DNA of 64,000 bases from Lelliottia amnigena (GCA_900635465.1 LR134135.1:1364001-1428000); one strand, 5' to 3'; shown: positions 16,862 to 25,995, counted from the first letter of the stretch. Notes: generated from the letters alone by a model not told the origin. Made by a program: numbers and translations.

Positions 16862-19246
16862 GTGATGCCTGAATTAACAAAAGATAAAGGCGGCCCGACT
16901 GAGGCCGCCGGTGTTTTCCCATGGAATGCCCCAAAAAAAGCAGTAAACCCCTATTTGGACCCGGCGGAAGTTGCGCCGGTGTCTGCGCTTTTAAAACTGA
17001 TCACTCTCTACGCTGCGGATAACGAGCAGGAACAACTGCACCGCGAGGCCATGAGTGATGAGGTCTGGGAACGCTATTTCTTCAATGAATCTCGCGATCC
17101 TGTTCAGCGTGAAATGGAACAGGACCAGCTCATCAGCCGCGCCAAAATGGCGCGCGAGCAGCAGCTCTTTAATCCCGACTTAGTCATTCTGGCTAACGTC
17201 AACGCCGAACCCGCCCACGTCAGTAAACCTCTGCTGGAAAGGATTAAGTTCTTCCAGGGGCTGGGGAGGCCGAAAGCATATTCCCGCTATCTGCGCGAAA
17301 CCATCAAGCCGTGTCTTGAGCGACTGAACCGTGTACGTGAAAGTCAGGTGTCTGCCTCGTTCCGGTTTATGGCGAGTCATGAAGGGCTGGAGGGGCTGCT
17401 GGTTTTGCCTGAGATGAGTCAGGAGCAGGTCAAGCGCCTGTCCACGCTGGTTTCGGCGCATATGAGTATGTGTCTAGATGCTGCCTGCAGCGATCTGTTT
17501 GTGACTGATGACGTGAAGCCTGAGCAAATCCGCCAGTCATGGGAAAAAGTAGCGGCAGAGGCTATGCGTCTTGATGTCATTCCGCCTGCCTTTGAACAGC
17601 TGCGCCGCAAGAAACGCCGCCGCAAGCCCGTGCCCTATGACCTGATTCCGGGTTCGCTGGCGCGGATGCTGTGTGCCGACTGGTGGTATCGCAAACTGTG
17701 GCAGACGCGCTGCGAGTGGCGGGAGGAACAGCTGCGTGCCGTTTGCCTGGTCAACAAGAAAGCCTCCCCGTATGTCAGCTATGAAGCCGTGATCCACAAA
17801 CGCGAGCAGCGCCGTAAATCGTTGGAGTTTTTCCAATCGCACGAGCTGGTGAATGCCGATGGTGACACGCTGGATATGGAAGACGTGGTGAACGCCAGCA
17901 GCAGCAACCCGGCGCACCGTCGTAATGAAATGATGGCCTGTGTGAAAGGTCTGGAGCTGATCGCCGAGATGCGCGGCGACTGTGCCGTGTTCTATACCAT
18001 CACCTGCCCGTCGCGCTTCCACGCAACCCTCAACAATGGCAGGCCCAATCCGAAGTGGACTAACGAAACTGTGCGGCAGAGTAGTGACTACCTGGTTGAT
18101 ACCTTTGCCGCATTCCGCAAGGCCATGCATAAGGCCGGGCTGCGCTGGTATGGGGTGCGCGTTGCTGAGCCGCATCACGACGGCACCGTGCACTGGCATC
18201 TGCTGTGCTTTATGCGCAAAAAAGACCGCCGCACGCTCACTGCGCTGCTGCGTAAATTTGCCATTCGCGAGGATCGCACCGAGCTGGGCAACAACACCGG
18301 CCCGCGCTTCAAGTCTGAACTCATCAACCCGCGCAAAGGCACGCCGACCAGCTACATCGCCAAATACATCAGTAAGAACATCGACGGGCGTGGACTGGCA
18401 AAAGAGATCAGCAAAGAAACCGGCAAATCACTGCGCGACAGTGCCGAGCACGTCAGTGCCTGGGCATCCCTTCACCGCGTCCAGCAGTTCCGTTTCTTCG
18501 GCATTCCTGGGCGTCAGGCATACCGTGAACTGCGCCTGCTGGCCGGGCAGGCCTCGAGAGCGCAGGGTGACAAAAAAGCCGGTGCGCCGGTGCTGGAAAA
18601 TCCGCGACTGGATGCCGTGCTGGCGGCCGCTGATGTGGGCTGTTTTGCGACCTACATCATGAAGCAGGGCGGCGTGCTGGTTCCCCGCAAAAATCACCTT
18701 ATCAGAACGGCATACGAGCTTAACGACGAGCCGGGCACCTACGGCGATCACGGCATCCGAATCTATGGCATCTGGTCCCCGATTGTTGAGGGCCGGATCT
18801 GCACGCACGCGATGAAGTGGAAAATGGTTCGTAAAGCCATTGACGTTCAGGAGGCGGCAGCCGACCAGGGCGCTTGCGCCCCTTGGACTCGTGGCAATAA
18901 CTGTCCCCCTGTTGAAAAAATGTACCAGACAGGGGGCGAATCATCAGGTAACGAAGAACCGGCAGCGCTGCCGGACTTCGAGAATATGAGTAAAAAGGAA
19001 CTGCGTGAGCTTACGGCGAGGCTGCGGCTGGTAAAACCGAAGCGTCGGAAAGGGTACAAACAGGAAATTACGGAACACCAACGACTGCAGCTCGACGCAG
19101 AACTGCGGTCCAGAGGCTTTGACGCCAGCGAAACGGAAGTGGATCTCCTTCTGCGTGGTGGCAGCCTGCCATCTGGAGCCGGGTTGCGGCTGTTCTATCG
19201 GAACCAGCGACTACAGGAGGATGACAAATGGCGTCAGTGGTACTGA
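16862..19246 (+). CDS. A: Rolling-circle replication initiator protein A
   Basis: 794-residue homologue of P2 protein A, the HUH endonuclease that nicks the origin and starts rolling-circle replication. The metal-binding motif HHDGTVHWH is near residues 437-447 and the paired tyrosines YIAKY near 498-502. The N-terminal several hundred residues and the charged C-terminal tail complete the family layout, and no break is seen. The start is GTG 16862 or ATG 16865. In P2 the replication origin lies inside this gene; its exact position cannot be read here. Confidence 0.93.
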   Translation: MMPELTKDKGGPTEAAGVFPWNAPKKAVNPYLDPAEVAPVSALLKLITLYAADNEQEQLHREAMSDEVWERYFFNESRDPVQREMEQDQLISRAKMAREQQLFNPDLVILANVNAEPAHVSKPLLERIKFFQGLGRPKAYSRYLRETIKPCLERLNRVRESQVSASFRFMASHEGLEGLLVLPEMSQEQVKRLSTLVSAHMSMCLDAACSDLFVTDDVKPEQIRQSWEKVAAEAMRLDVIPPAFEQLRRKKRRRKPVPYDLIPGSLARMLCADWWYRKLWQTRCEWREEQLRAVCLVNKKASPYVSYEAVIHKREQRRKSLEFFQSHELVNADGDTLDMEDVVNASSSNPAHRRNEMMACVKGLELIAEMRGDCAVFYTITCPSRFHATLNNGRPNPKWTNETVRQSSDYLVDTFAAFRKAMHKAGLRWYGVRVAEPHHDGTVHWHLLCFMRKKDRRTLTALLRKFAIREDRTELGNNTGPRFKSELINPRKGTPTSYIAKYISKNIDGRGLAKEISKETGKSLRDSAEHVSAWASLHRVQQFRFFGIPGRQAYRELRLLAGQASRAQGDKKAGAPVLENPRLDAVLAAADVGCFATYIMKQGGVLVPRKNHLIRTAYELNDEPGTYGDHGIRIYGIWSPIVEGRICTHAMKWKMVRKAIDVQEAAADQGACAPWTRGNNCPPVEKMYQTGGESSGNEEPAALPDFENMSKKELRELTARLRLVKPKRRKGYKQEITEHQRLQLDAELRSRGFDASETEVDLLLRGGSLPSGAGLRLFYRNQRLQEDDKWRQWY

Positions 19247-19290
19247 AAAAGTCACGATTGAGGTTATCTATTAATCAAAGGGTTAGCTGA
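19228..19290 (+). CDS. Possible 20-residue peptide overlapping the end of A
   Basis: Frame [20 protein letters not shown] in a different phase from the A stop. A very strong ribosome site, AGGAGG, lies seven bases upstream. It is basic and short, and no family is recognised. The ribosome site is the only support. Confidence 0.35.
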   Translation: MASVVLKKSRLRLSINQRVS

Positions 19291-19325
19291 GTAAAAAACC
19301 ATTTCAGCTTTAAATACATATGTTG

Positions 19326-19345
19326 TACTGTATATATAAACAGTA
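19326..19345. promoter_or_regulatory. LexA (SOS) box
   Basis: TACTGTATATATAAACAGTA matches the E. coli LexA consensus at 19 of 20 positions. It sits 17 bases before the GTG start of the next gene. In phage 186 a LexA-controlled promoter (p95) near cos drives the SOS induction gene tum, so the position also fits. Confidence 0.88.
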
Positions 19346-19361
19346 ATAAGGGGAGGGAGTT

Positions 19362-19547
19362 GTGAACGATTTGTTCATTGAGTCACTTGCATTGCAGCGG
19401 ATAGAACTTATGGCCCGGCTGGTCGCCAGCTCAGATTGTAGCGATGACGACAAGGAGGTTGCGATCTCGTGGCTGTCGGAGCTGACGAGCGATCTGGTTA
19501 CCAGGCTAAATGAATACGGAGTAAGGCAGGATGAAAGCACGCATTAG
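19362..19547 (+). CDS. SOS-controlled small phage protein (61 aa)
   Basis: 61-residue acidic protein (MNDLFIESLALQRIELMARL...) with a GTG start behind GGGAGGGAG and a near-perfect LexA box. The place corresponds to the 186 p95-tum locus, whose product antagonises CI after DNA damage. It is not recognisably Tum or DinI and is much shorter than Tum, so the antirepressor role is only a guess. Similar small genes follow A in P2-like phages. Confidence 0.65.
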   Translation: MNDLFIESLALQRIELMARLVASSDCSDDDKEVAISWLSELTSDLVTRLNEYGVRQDESTH

Positions 19548-19848
19548 TGATTTTGCACCGTGGGAAACTCCCTCCCGTACGGCATTCAGCGGCATGACGA
19601 TATTGTGCATGTCTATGGTGCATGGATTCGCATGATCCAAATAGGATCGCAACGGGTCGGGGCCGCCGGAACTGGCGCGCTCTCCGGCCCGTCATGCACC
19701 TGCATGAAAACCACTACACAAAGCGGGCAGGCGTGGCGGGGATACGAGCGCGCGCCAGCTCACTATTTTGGTTTAAGTATTTGAACTTTAACCATTGATA
19801 GTGGTAATAATCTGAGAAGGATAACAATAGAATAAAAGGTAACGTATT
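19548..19848. other. cos: cos region
   Basis: GC-rich stretch without a convincing gene. GGCGTGGCGGGGATACGAG (19730-19748) aligns with the P2 cohesive end GGCGAGGCGGGGAAAGCAC at most positions, and GC-rich inverted repeats (GGCCGCCGG / CCGGCC) lie just upstream. The location between A and Q is where cos occurs in P2 and 186. After 19790 the sequence turns abruptly AT-rich as cargo begins. Confidence 0.7.
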
Positions 19849-20274
19849 GTGAATATTAATTTTGATATTGTAATTAACAGCGATGATCATCAGGTCGATA
19901 TGGACTACGGATTGAAGACTTTAGCTGGGACGTCAAGAGTTGTATCAACACTCGCTGAAGCAATTCTCAAACAAGAAGTTTCTGAAAGAAGAACAAGTGT
20001 AAATGATATTAGAACTCAGCTGAAACAAAGCTTTAAAAGCTCTTATGGGCAAAATTTTTGTATCGAAATTAATGATCCAGTACTTAAAAGAAAGTTAAAA
20101 AAGATGGGGAATGATGTTTTTTGTGAGGTGATGTCATATTTCATCTCAGAATCATTATTCCTTGAACCTAATAAGTTAAGTGCAAGTGCATTAGGAGTTG
20201 TTGCTGAATTGGAAAATGTTGAGGATAAACTCCTTGAAGTTCTTCGGCGCGCTCTGGTCGATATGCACAAATAA
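19849..20274 (+). CDS. Cargo gene 1 after cos, unknown function (141 aa)
   Basis: 141 residues, AT-rich codons unlike the phage structural genes. It starts MNINFDIVINSDDHQVDMDYGLKTLAGTSRVVSTLAEAIL, a strand-loop-helix layout, then two charged helical regions. No catalytic motif, signal peptide or membrane segment is seen. It is the first of three closely packed genes; the next starts five bases after its stop. The pair with cargo gene 2 might be two halves of a larger family protein, but this cannot be tested by eye. A defence role is inferred from the AbiC-like third gene. Confidence 0.6.
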   Translation: MNINFDIVINSDDHQVDMDYGLKTLAGTSRVVSTLAEAILKQEVSERRTSVNDIRTQLKQSFKSSYGQNFCIEINDPVLKRKLKKMGNDVFCEVMSYFISESLFLEPNKLSASALGVVAELENVEDKLLEVLRRALVDMHK

Positions 20275-20279
20275 CTACT

Positions 20280-20663
20280 ATGAGCAGTTTCAATGTAGAA
20301 TTGAACCACAAACCTAGGGGGGATAAAACTCGAATCGCTATGCTAACCCCTAAAACAGCACAGCATATTACTGAAACTGAAGAAGGAAAGCGTGAATATC
20401 AAATTACTGTTATCTTTACCCGATTTAACTCAATGACAGGTAATGGCCGGTTAATAGTTCAAGGTGATGATCAGACGACAGCTTTTGGTTTAGCAAAAGG
20501 ATTGAAATATGTTCCTTTAGACTTTAAGAAGAAAATCACTGAAAATCTTCATAGAAATAATGGGTTATCCAAAGATAAATGGGATTTTATCACCTTAACA
20601 GTACATGACTTGAAGTTAGGAAGCGGCGAAGTTGTTAAGTATTTTATTCATGAGATATCTTAG
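20280..20663 (+). CDS. Cargo gene 2 after cos, unknown function (127 aa)
   Basis: 127-residue soluble protein rich in beta-forming stretches (REYQITVIFTRFNSMTGNGRLIVQG, WDFITLTVHDLKLGSGEVVKYFIHEI), suggesting a barrel or sandwich fold. No recognised motif. It is placed five bases after cargo gene 1 and its stop nearly touches the start of the membrane protein, so the three are probably translated from one message. Base composition is low in GC. Confidence 0.6.
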   Translation: MSSFNVELNHKPRGDKTRIAMLTPKTAQHITETEEGKREYQITVIFTRFNSMTGNGRLIVQGDDQTTAFGLAKGLKYVPLDFKKKITENLHRNNGLSKDKWDFITLTVHDLKLGSGEVVKYFIHEIS

Positions 20664-20664
20664 A

Positions 20665-21366
20665 ATGAAAAAGATTATTTATTTTAGCCTGTTTTTTATA
20701 GTTGTCGTCATACTTGCGTATGTCTACAACTTCAATACTGGCAAAGGTTTGTCTAAAAGCACTGAGGTTTGGGCGCAATTCGGTGATTACTTGGGAGGGG
20801 TTGTAAACCCTATACTAACCTTCTTATCCATAGTGCTCTTGATAAGATCTGTTAATCTACAAAGAGAGGCTAATTCAAGTCTCATTGTAGAAAATAAACG
20901 TCAAGAACATCTTGATTACTTGAAGAATTTCGAAGCTAGATTTTATAACCTTATTGATGCTCAACGTACTGCCTTCGATAAATTTAGATTAAGTAAAGCG
21001 GATGGGAGTGAAGTTAAGGGAGGTGAGGCTGTAAATTATCTTGAAGAACTTATTTTTTCTAAGAAAAATGAAGGCTTTTCACGAATTGACATCGCTAATG
21101 ATATTAGCGAATGTGACGTTTCAGAATCAATTCACTCTTCAGCGAGACGCTTTTATCTTTTGCTTAAGTTGATCGATGAAAAGTTATCGGGGCAAGAAAA
21201 AAAAGAATATTACGAAGTGTTGATTAATTTGACTGATTTCCCATTGGTAAGATTAATGGTTTTGACGTTGTGTCTTTATGATTGGGATATTATTAACTAC
21301 ATAGATTCCAGTGGAGTTCTTGCAAAGGATGAATTGATTGAATATAAATCGCATTTTGAAATTTAA
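20665..21366 (+). CDS. AbiC-like membrane protein (putative abortive infection)
   Basis: 233 residues: an N-terminal membrane helix (MKKIIYFSLFFIVVVILAYVY), the diagnostic stretch WAQFGDYLGGVVNPILTFLSIVLLI with a second membrane helix, then a cytoplasmic helical domain starting FEARFYNLIDAQRTAF. The WxxFGDxxGGxxNPxLxF signature is that of the putative phage abortive infection (putAbiC) family. ATG 20665 is preferred; in-frame ATG 20650 and TTG 20632 overlap gene 2. As the last gene of a three-gene AT-rich set beside cos, it is the likely membrane effector of a defence module; this is inference. Confidence 0.75.
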   Translation: MKKIIYFSLFFIVVVILAYVYNFNTGKGLSKSTEVWAQFGDYLGGVVNPILTFLSIVLLIRSVNLQREANSSLIVENKRQEHLDYLKNFEARFYNLIDAQRTAFDKFRLSKADGSEVKGGEAVNYLEELIFSKKNEGFSRIDIANDISECDVSESIHSSARRFYLLLKLIDEKLSGQEKKEYYEVLINLTDFPLVRLMVLTLCLYDWDIINYIDSSGVLAKDELIEYKSHFEI

Positions 21367-21431
21367 AATTATTTTGAATGGTTGTTGTGGCAAAGATAAG
21401 AGATGTAATCTCTTATCTTTTTAAAGAGATT

Positions 21432-22160
21432 CTATTGCTCTAAAGAGTAATGCCTAAAAGTAATTATTGCATCACCTAACCATATATTAAGTTCTTCAAG
21501 TCTTTTTTGCAGAGGAATTAACTCATTCCGCACAAACACATTCGCCGCCTTCTCCACATCCCCAAACCCCCCAACATTACTCGGCATGATCCCCATCATC
21601 TGCGGCGGAACGCGGTGTGCTGCCATCATGTCATCCCGGCTCACGTTCTTGATATTCAGAAACTCATCCTTAGCAGCTACCTCTGAAAGCGGGATGATTT
21701 GAATCCCGTCCTTTTTGCCGTTAGGCGAGTACATAAACAGGTTGCGGAAGTTGCCCGGCCCTTTGGCGCTTTTCATCGCCTGGCGGATGTTGTTCACGTC
21801 CTCCTGATTCTGTGCGGCATCGGTCATGTACATGATGAACCCTGCATGGCTGCCGTTGATGTAATACTTGCGGCGGAATAGCGTAGCGGACTCGTTCAGC
21901 AGGGCGGAAGGGATGGCTGACAGGTACTCCGGCAGGCCGTAAATCTCCTGGTTTAAATCCGGTTCCATCAGGTGAAAAATGCTGCCTTTTATGAACTCGT
22001 ACGGTTGCGTGGTCATGCCGTACTGCACAAACCAGTAGGTATCCAGATCCACACCGCGCCGGGTGTATTTCGCCAGCGACGGCTCCAGCGACAGAATACC
22101 GCCCAGCCGGTTGGTGCGCTTCTCCAGATAGGCGTTATTCTGCGCAACGACGTGTGTGAT
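21432..22160 (-). pseudogene. Q: Portal protein Q, C-terminal remnant
   Basis: About 240 residues of the P2-type portal protein, from HVVAQNNAYLEKRTNRLGG through MSRDDMMAAHRVPPQMMGIMP-like sequence (NVSRDDMMAAHRVPPQMMG) to the C-terminus. Intact Q has about 344 residues, so roughly the first 100 are gone. The frame continues to 22292 but beyond about 22160 it reads antisense through gene R. The last three dozen codons are AT-rich. Without its start and with no P, O or N genes it cannot assemble a portal. Confidence 0.85.
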
Positions 22161-22283
22161 ATCAGCCTGAACCTGCAGCTGACCGAGCGCGTGCTGGTCA
22201 GCACCGACGGCGGGATCTCGACGGTTGAGGCGGAGCCGGAACCTGATGAGCCAGAAGAGATGTGGAGGGTGAAACGTGAATAA
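22155..22283 (+). pseudogene. R: Tail completion protein R, C-terminal remnant
   Basis: The last 42 or so codons of R (DISLNLQLTERVLVSTDGGISTVE, ending EEMWRVKRE), corresponding to the C-terminal part of P2 R with its DISxxLxLTER motif. Everything upstream is replaced by inverted Q sequence, the footprint of one large deletion. Its stop overlaps the start of S as in P2. Confidence 0.8.
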
Positions 22284-22719
22284 TCTGCACAAGATGGACG
22301 AGTGGCTAGCGGCACTGCTGGCGAATCTGGAGCCTGCTGCACGTCAGCGCATGATGCGGGAACTGGCGCAGGAGGTGCGGCGGAATCAGCAAAATAATAT
22401 TCGGCTACAGCGTAATCCTGACGGCAGTGGCTACGAGCCGCGAAAGGTCACGGCCCGGACTAAAAAGGGGCGCATCAAGCGGCAGATGTTTGCGAAGTTG
22501 CGCACGGCGAAATACCTGAAAACTGCCGCCAGCGCGGATTCAGCCAGCGTGCAGTTTACAGGGAAGGTGCAGCGCATTGCGCGGGTGCATCATTATGGCT
22601 TACGCGATCGTGTCAGACGTAAGGGGCCAGAGGTACGTTATGTTGAGAGAAAATTATTAGGTGTAAATAGTACAGTGAAGAACGAAGTGTACAATTTCTT
22701 GATTAATACGATTAAATAA
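22276..22719 (+). CDS. S: Tail completion protein S
   Basis: 147-residue homologue of P2 S, which finishes the tail end (MNNLHKMDEWLAALLANLEPAARQRMMRELAQEVRRNQQNNI; ARVHHYGLRDRV). Length is near the usual 150. The last 30 or so codons after about 22630 switch to AT-rich sequence (LLGVNSTVKNEVYNFLINTIK), suggesting recombination with the incoming cargo block that rewrote the C-terminus. Confidence 0.85.
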   Translation: MNNLHKMDEWLAALLANLEPAARQRMMRELAQEVRRNQQNNIRLQRNPDGSGYEPRKVTARTKKGRIKRQMFAKLRTAKYLKTAASADSASVQFTGKVQRIARVHHYGLRDRVRRKGPEVRYVERKLLGVNSTVKNEVYNFLINTIK

Positions 22720-22892
22720 TCCTTACGAACTATTGAAATCCTCTTGTGCTCATCTATCTTATAAAAATGATAAAAAGGTTTTACTGCTTCTCATATAGTC
22801 AATGTAATGTTGATGAGAACATTGTTTTTATCTTTTAATAGGCGTCATTTTGTTATGTTGTTAATTTCACACAGCTTGCTCTGGAGTCGAAT
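22720..22892. other. AT-rich leader of the lipoprotein cargo
   Basis: No gene. The abrupt drop in GC marks the cargo boundary. It probably holds the promoter for the lipoprotein operon, since no upstream late promoter remains close by. Confidence 0.5.
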
Positions 22893-23792
22893 ATGGCTAG
22901 ATTTGCTTGTGCTGTTATCCCTATCCTTTTCCTTGTTGGGTGTGCTTCAAAAACTATAAATGATAGCAATAGTTTTGCGGATGCAGGGATTGTTTATTCC
23001 TCCTCAATGGATAAGTTTTTAGGTAAGGTAATTGGTTATACTACGGAGTATAGTAATTTTGCATTATTGCATTACAGAAAAGTCCCAATAAATCAAACGC
23101 CAGACAAGCTCTCAGCACAAATTAAATTTGAGGATGATAAAACTATAGCTGATATAAAAGATCTCGAAGCAATTAAAATTCGAGTTGCATTAAGTTCTGG
23201 GTATTTCACTTCATTGAAGAAAATTGCGAATGATGCGTCTGACAAAGAAATCACTGCTGAAGGGGCGTCTCTGGTAACGAAAATTGACTCAGGAAGTAAA
23301 TTTCTTGGAACCAATGAGTTGAGTGCAGAGGATAAGAATTATATTGAACAAATTACATCAAATGCTTCCAAGATGTACAAGGCGGGTAAGATTAGTGCGT
23401 CATTAAAACAAGCTTCTCCAGATATAGCAACAGAATTAATCATCCATAAAAAAGTTCTTGCTGCATTTAGTGGTGTATATATAGGCGACTTGAAGGATTA
23501 TTCTGATAATAATTATGTTAATAATGTAAAAGAGCCATATATAAAACATATGAAAAATATAAATGCAGAGTTATGGGGGGATGGTCGAAAAGAATGGATT
23601 ACAACTCAATCCAAATTAGCTCATTTTGATATTGTGAAAACAGCCCCTGATAAAATGTTAGATTTACTCTATAAAACAACAAGTGGCGAGGGAGGGTCAG
23701 TTTCGGCATTGCGTGATCAGGCTGAAATTCAGCAGTTTGCTTCATTTGTCGATTCTCTAACTACAGATATCAATATGGGGGTTAAAAAATGA
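22893..23792 (+). CDS. Prophage lipoprotein of unknown function (299 aa)
   Basis: Lipoprotein with signal MARFACAVIPILFLVGC; the lipobox LVGC puts the lipidated Cys at residue 17, with Ala after it, favouring the outer membrane. The mature part of about 283 residues is charged and largely helical, with no known motif. GGAG precedes the ATG. The next gene overlaps it by four bases (ATGA). It sits between tail genes S and FI, the region where P2 carries its Z/fun exclusion gene. Composition is AT-rich. A role at the cell envelope, such as blocking other phages, is plausible but unproven. Confidence 0.75.
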   Translation: MARFACAVIPILFLVGCASKTINDSNSFADAGIVYSSSMDKFLGKVIGYTTEYSNFALLHYRKVPINQTPDKLSAQIKFEDDKTIADIKDLEAIKIRVALSSGYFTSLKKIANDASDKEITAEGASLVTKIDSGSKFLGTNELSAEDKNYIEQITSNASKMYKAGKISASLKQASPDIATELIIHKKVLAAFSGVYIGDLKDYSDNNYVNNVKEPYIKHMKNINAELWGDGRKEWITTQSKLAHFDIVKTAPDKMLDLLYKTTSGEGGSVSALRDQAEIQQFASFVDSLTTDINMGVKK

Positions 23793-24133
23793 CTGAGCAA
23801 GAACAACAGCTTATTCAATATACGGTGGATACTTTAAGATCTATAAGGAATAAATTTTATCAGTATTCTGATGCAGAATTGACATCTATGAGTTTAAAGG
23901 ATCAGTCGTTATACAGTGATAATCTTACAAAATTAATTCAGGCTATTGCTGTGCTGGATCATGCTAACTATCAAGCCATTATCGATGAATTTTCAAGGAA
24001 TACATCAAAACTGCAAGAGGCACTTGAAAGAAATAATGAGTTTTTAGATCAGACTAATAATGTGGTTCAGGTCGTTAGAGGTATTAATGAGTTTTTGGCT
24101 ATAGTATTGCCAATAATTTTACTTCTTATTTGA
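23789..24133 (+). CDS. Tail-anchored membrane protein paired with the lipoprotein (114 aa)
   Basis: 114 residues, starting MTEQEQQLIQYTVDTLRSIRNKFYQYSD. The middle is helical and coiled-coil-like (LQEALERNNEFLDQTNNVVQVV) and the C-terminus is one hydrophobic helix (INEFLAIVLPIILLLI) ending the protein, so it should be anchored in the inner membrane with its body in the cytoplasm. It overlaps the lipoprotein by four bases, implying a two-component envelope-spanning pair. No family recognised. Confidence 0.7.
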   Translation: MTEQEQQLIQYTVDTLRSIRNKFYQYSDAELTSMSLKDQSLYSDNLTKLIQAIAVLDHANYQAIIDEFSRNTSKLQEALERNNEFLDQTNNVVQVVRGINEFLAIVLPIILLLI

Positions 24134-24289
24134 CCTAGCGGAATCATCTTTTACTGGTAGTGTTCCATACATTATTGTTGCCACTTGCACGATGGATACG
24201 AGTAAGTGGCACAGTTCATTGTGCACGTAACAGAACAATTCAGTTAAGTTGTCGCATATACGTGTAATAAACCAACATTCCCCCCATGA

Positions 24290-25417
24290 ACGCTCACCCG
24301 ACCCATTACCACGGTGAGCACCGCCATCGTGGGCATGGTCTGCACCGGCGATGATGCCGATGCGGCAATGTTTCCTCTCAACAAACCGGTTCTGCTAACC
24401 GACGTCCTGACCGCCAGCGGCAAGGCGGGCGAGTCCGGCACGCTGGCCCGTTCGCTCGATGCCATTGCTGACCAGGCCAAACCCGTCACCGTCGTGGTAC
24501 GTGTCGCCCAGGGCGAAACTGAAGCGGAAACCACCTCTAACATCCTCGGCGGCGTCACCGCTGACGGCAAAAAAACAGGCATGAAAGCGCTGCTGTCGGC
24601 GCAGTCTCAGCTCGGCGTGAAACCGCGCATCCTTGGCGTGCCGGGGCATGACACGCAGGCCGTTGCCACTGAGCTGCTGAGTGTGGCGCAGAGTCTGCGC
24701 GGGTTTGCCTATCTGTCCGCCTATGGCTGCAAAACCGTGGAAGACGCCATTGCCTACCGCGCTAATTTCAGCCAGCGCGAGGGGATGCTGATCTGGCCTG
24801 ACTTCATCAACTTTGACACCGTACTGAATGCCGACGCGACGGCGTACGCCTCCGCCCGTGCGCTTGGCCTGCGTGCCAAAATTGACGAGCAGATCGGCTG
24901 GCACAAAACGCTCTCCAACGTCGGCGTGAACGGCGTCACCGGGCTGTCCGCTGATGTGTTCTGGGATTTGCAGGACCCGGCAACCGATGCAGGGCTGCTT
25001 AACCAGAACGACGTCACCACGCTTATCCGCAAGGACGGTTTCCGCTTCTGGGGTTCCCGCTGCCTCAGTGACGATCCGCTGTTTGCCTTTGAGAACTACA
25101 CCCGCACCGCGCAGGTGCTGGCGGACACCATCGCTGAAGCGCATATGTGGGCGGTGGACGGCGTGCTGAATCCGTCACTGGCCCGCGACATTATCGAAGG
25201 TATCCGTGCCAAATTGCGCAGCCTGAAAACGCAGGGCTACATCATCGGCGCGGACTGCTGGCTGGATGAGTCCGTGAACGATAAAGATTCCCTGAAAGCC
25301 GGGAAGCTCACCATCGACTACGACTACACGCCGGTGCCACCTCTGGAAAACCTGATGCTGCGCCAGCGCATCACCGATCAGTACCTGCTGGACTTCTCCA
25401 GCCAGGTCAGTGCGTAA
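24290..25417 (+). pseudogene. FI: Tail sheath protein FI, 5'-truncated
   Basis: Contractile tail sheath. Sequence from [24 protein letters not shown] to the C-terminus [13 protein letters not shown] is P2-FI-like, about 370 of some 390 residues. The usual first 18 or so residues (an MSDxHHGVxVxEI-type start) are missing and an in-frame stop lies at 24287, so only internal GTG 24314 could start it. The upstream sequence does not belong to FI: this is the right edge of the cargo/deletion that replaced V, W, J, I, H and G. Confidence 0.8.
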
Positions 25418-25426
25418 GGGGACACC

Positions 25427-25942
25427 ATGGCTTTACCACGCAAGTTAAAACACCTGAACCTGTTTAACGACGGGAACAACTGGCAGGGGATCGTCGAGTC
25501 GCTGACCCTGCCGAAATTCACCCGCAAGTTCGAGAAGTATCGCGGCGGCGGGATGCCGGGCGCGGTGGACGTGGATATGGGGCTGGATGACGGCGCGATT
25601 GATACGGAGTTCTCCATCGGGGGCACCGAGCTGTTGCTGTTCAAGCAGATGGGCAAAGCGACGGTGGACGCCATCCAGTTGCGCTTTACCGGCTCTATCC
25701 AGCGTGACGACACAGGCGAAGTGCAGGCGGTTGAACTGGTTGTGCGCGGGCGTCACAAAGAGCTGGATTCCGGCGAGTGGAAAACGGGCGAGAGCAGCAC
25801 AACCAAAGTCACCAGCACCAACAGCTACGCGAAGCTGACCATTAACGGCGACGTGCTGTATGAGGTCGATCTGGTCAACATGATTGAAATCGTGGACGGC
25901 GTGGACCTGATGGAAGCGCACCGTAACGCCCTCGGCCTCTGA
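25427..25942 (+). CDS. FII: Major tail tube protein FII
   Basis: 171-residue tail tube subunit (MALPRKLKHLNLFNDGNNWQ; GGGMPGAVDVDMGLDDG; DLMEAHRNALGL), the same length as P2 FII (172). It appears complete, nine bases after FI with GGGGA upstream. Without a sheath start or baseplate it has no evident use in this prophage. Confidence 0.92.
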   Translation: MALPRKLKHLNLFNDGNNWQGIVESLTLPKFTRKFEKYRGGGMPGAVDVDMGLDDGAIDTEFSIGGTELLLFKQMGKATVDAIQLRFTGSIQRDDTGEVQAVELVVRGRHKELDSGEWKTGESSTTKVTSTNSYAKLTINGDVLYEVDLVNMIEIVDGVDLMEAHRNALGL

Positions 25943-25995
25943 TTAACCTTAACGGCGCGGGCAGCCGCGCCAGTACCCACGAACAGGACACGAAC

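Noticed and set aside
17537..18199. Minus-strand open frame of 220 codons opposite gene A
   Set aside because: Shadow of the replication initiator, whose HUH motifs lie on the other strand.
19531..19635. Possible 34-codon frame MKARISDFAPWETPSRTAFS overlapping the SOS gene end
   Set aside because: The only Shine-Dalgarno-like bases touch the ATG and it runs into the cos region; kept out for lack of support though coupling is possible.
19560..19784. 74-codon GTG frame across the cos site
   Set aside because: Spans the probable cohesive end and GC-rich repeats; composition is that of a packaging site, not a gene.
21972..22283. 103-codon plus-strand frame over Q and R
   Set aside because: Only its last 42 codons are real R sequence; the rest is antisense to the Q remnant.
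24395..25144. Long minus-strand open frame (249 codons) opposite FI
   Set aside because: Lies wholly antisense to a clearly recognised tail sheath gene; GC-rich coding sequence produces such frames, and the product is His/Arg-rich with no family.
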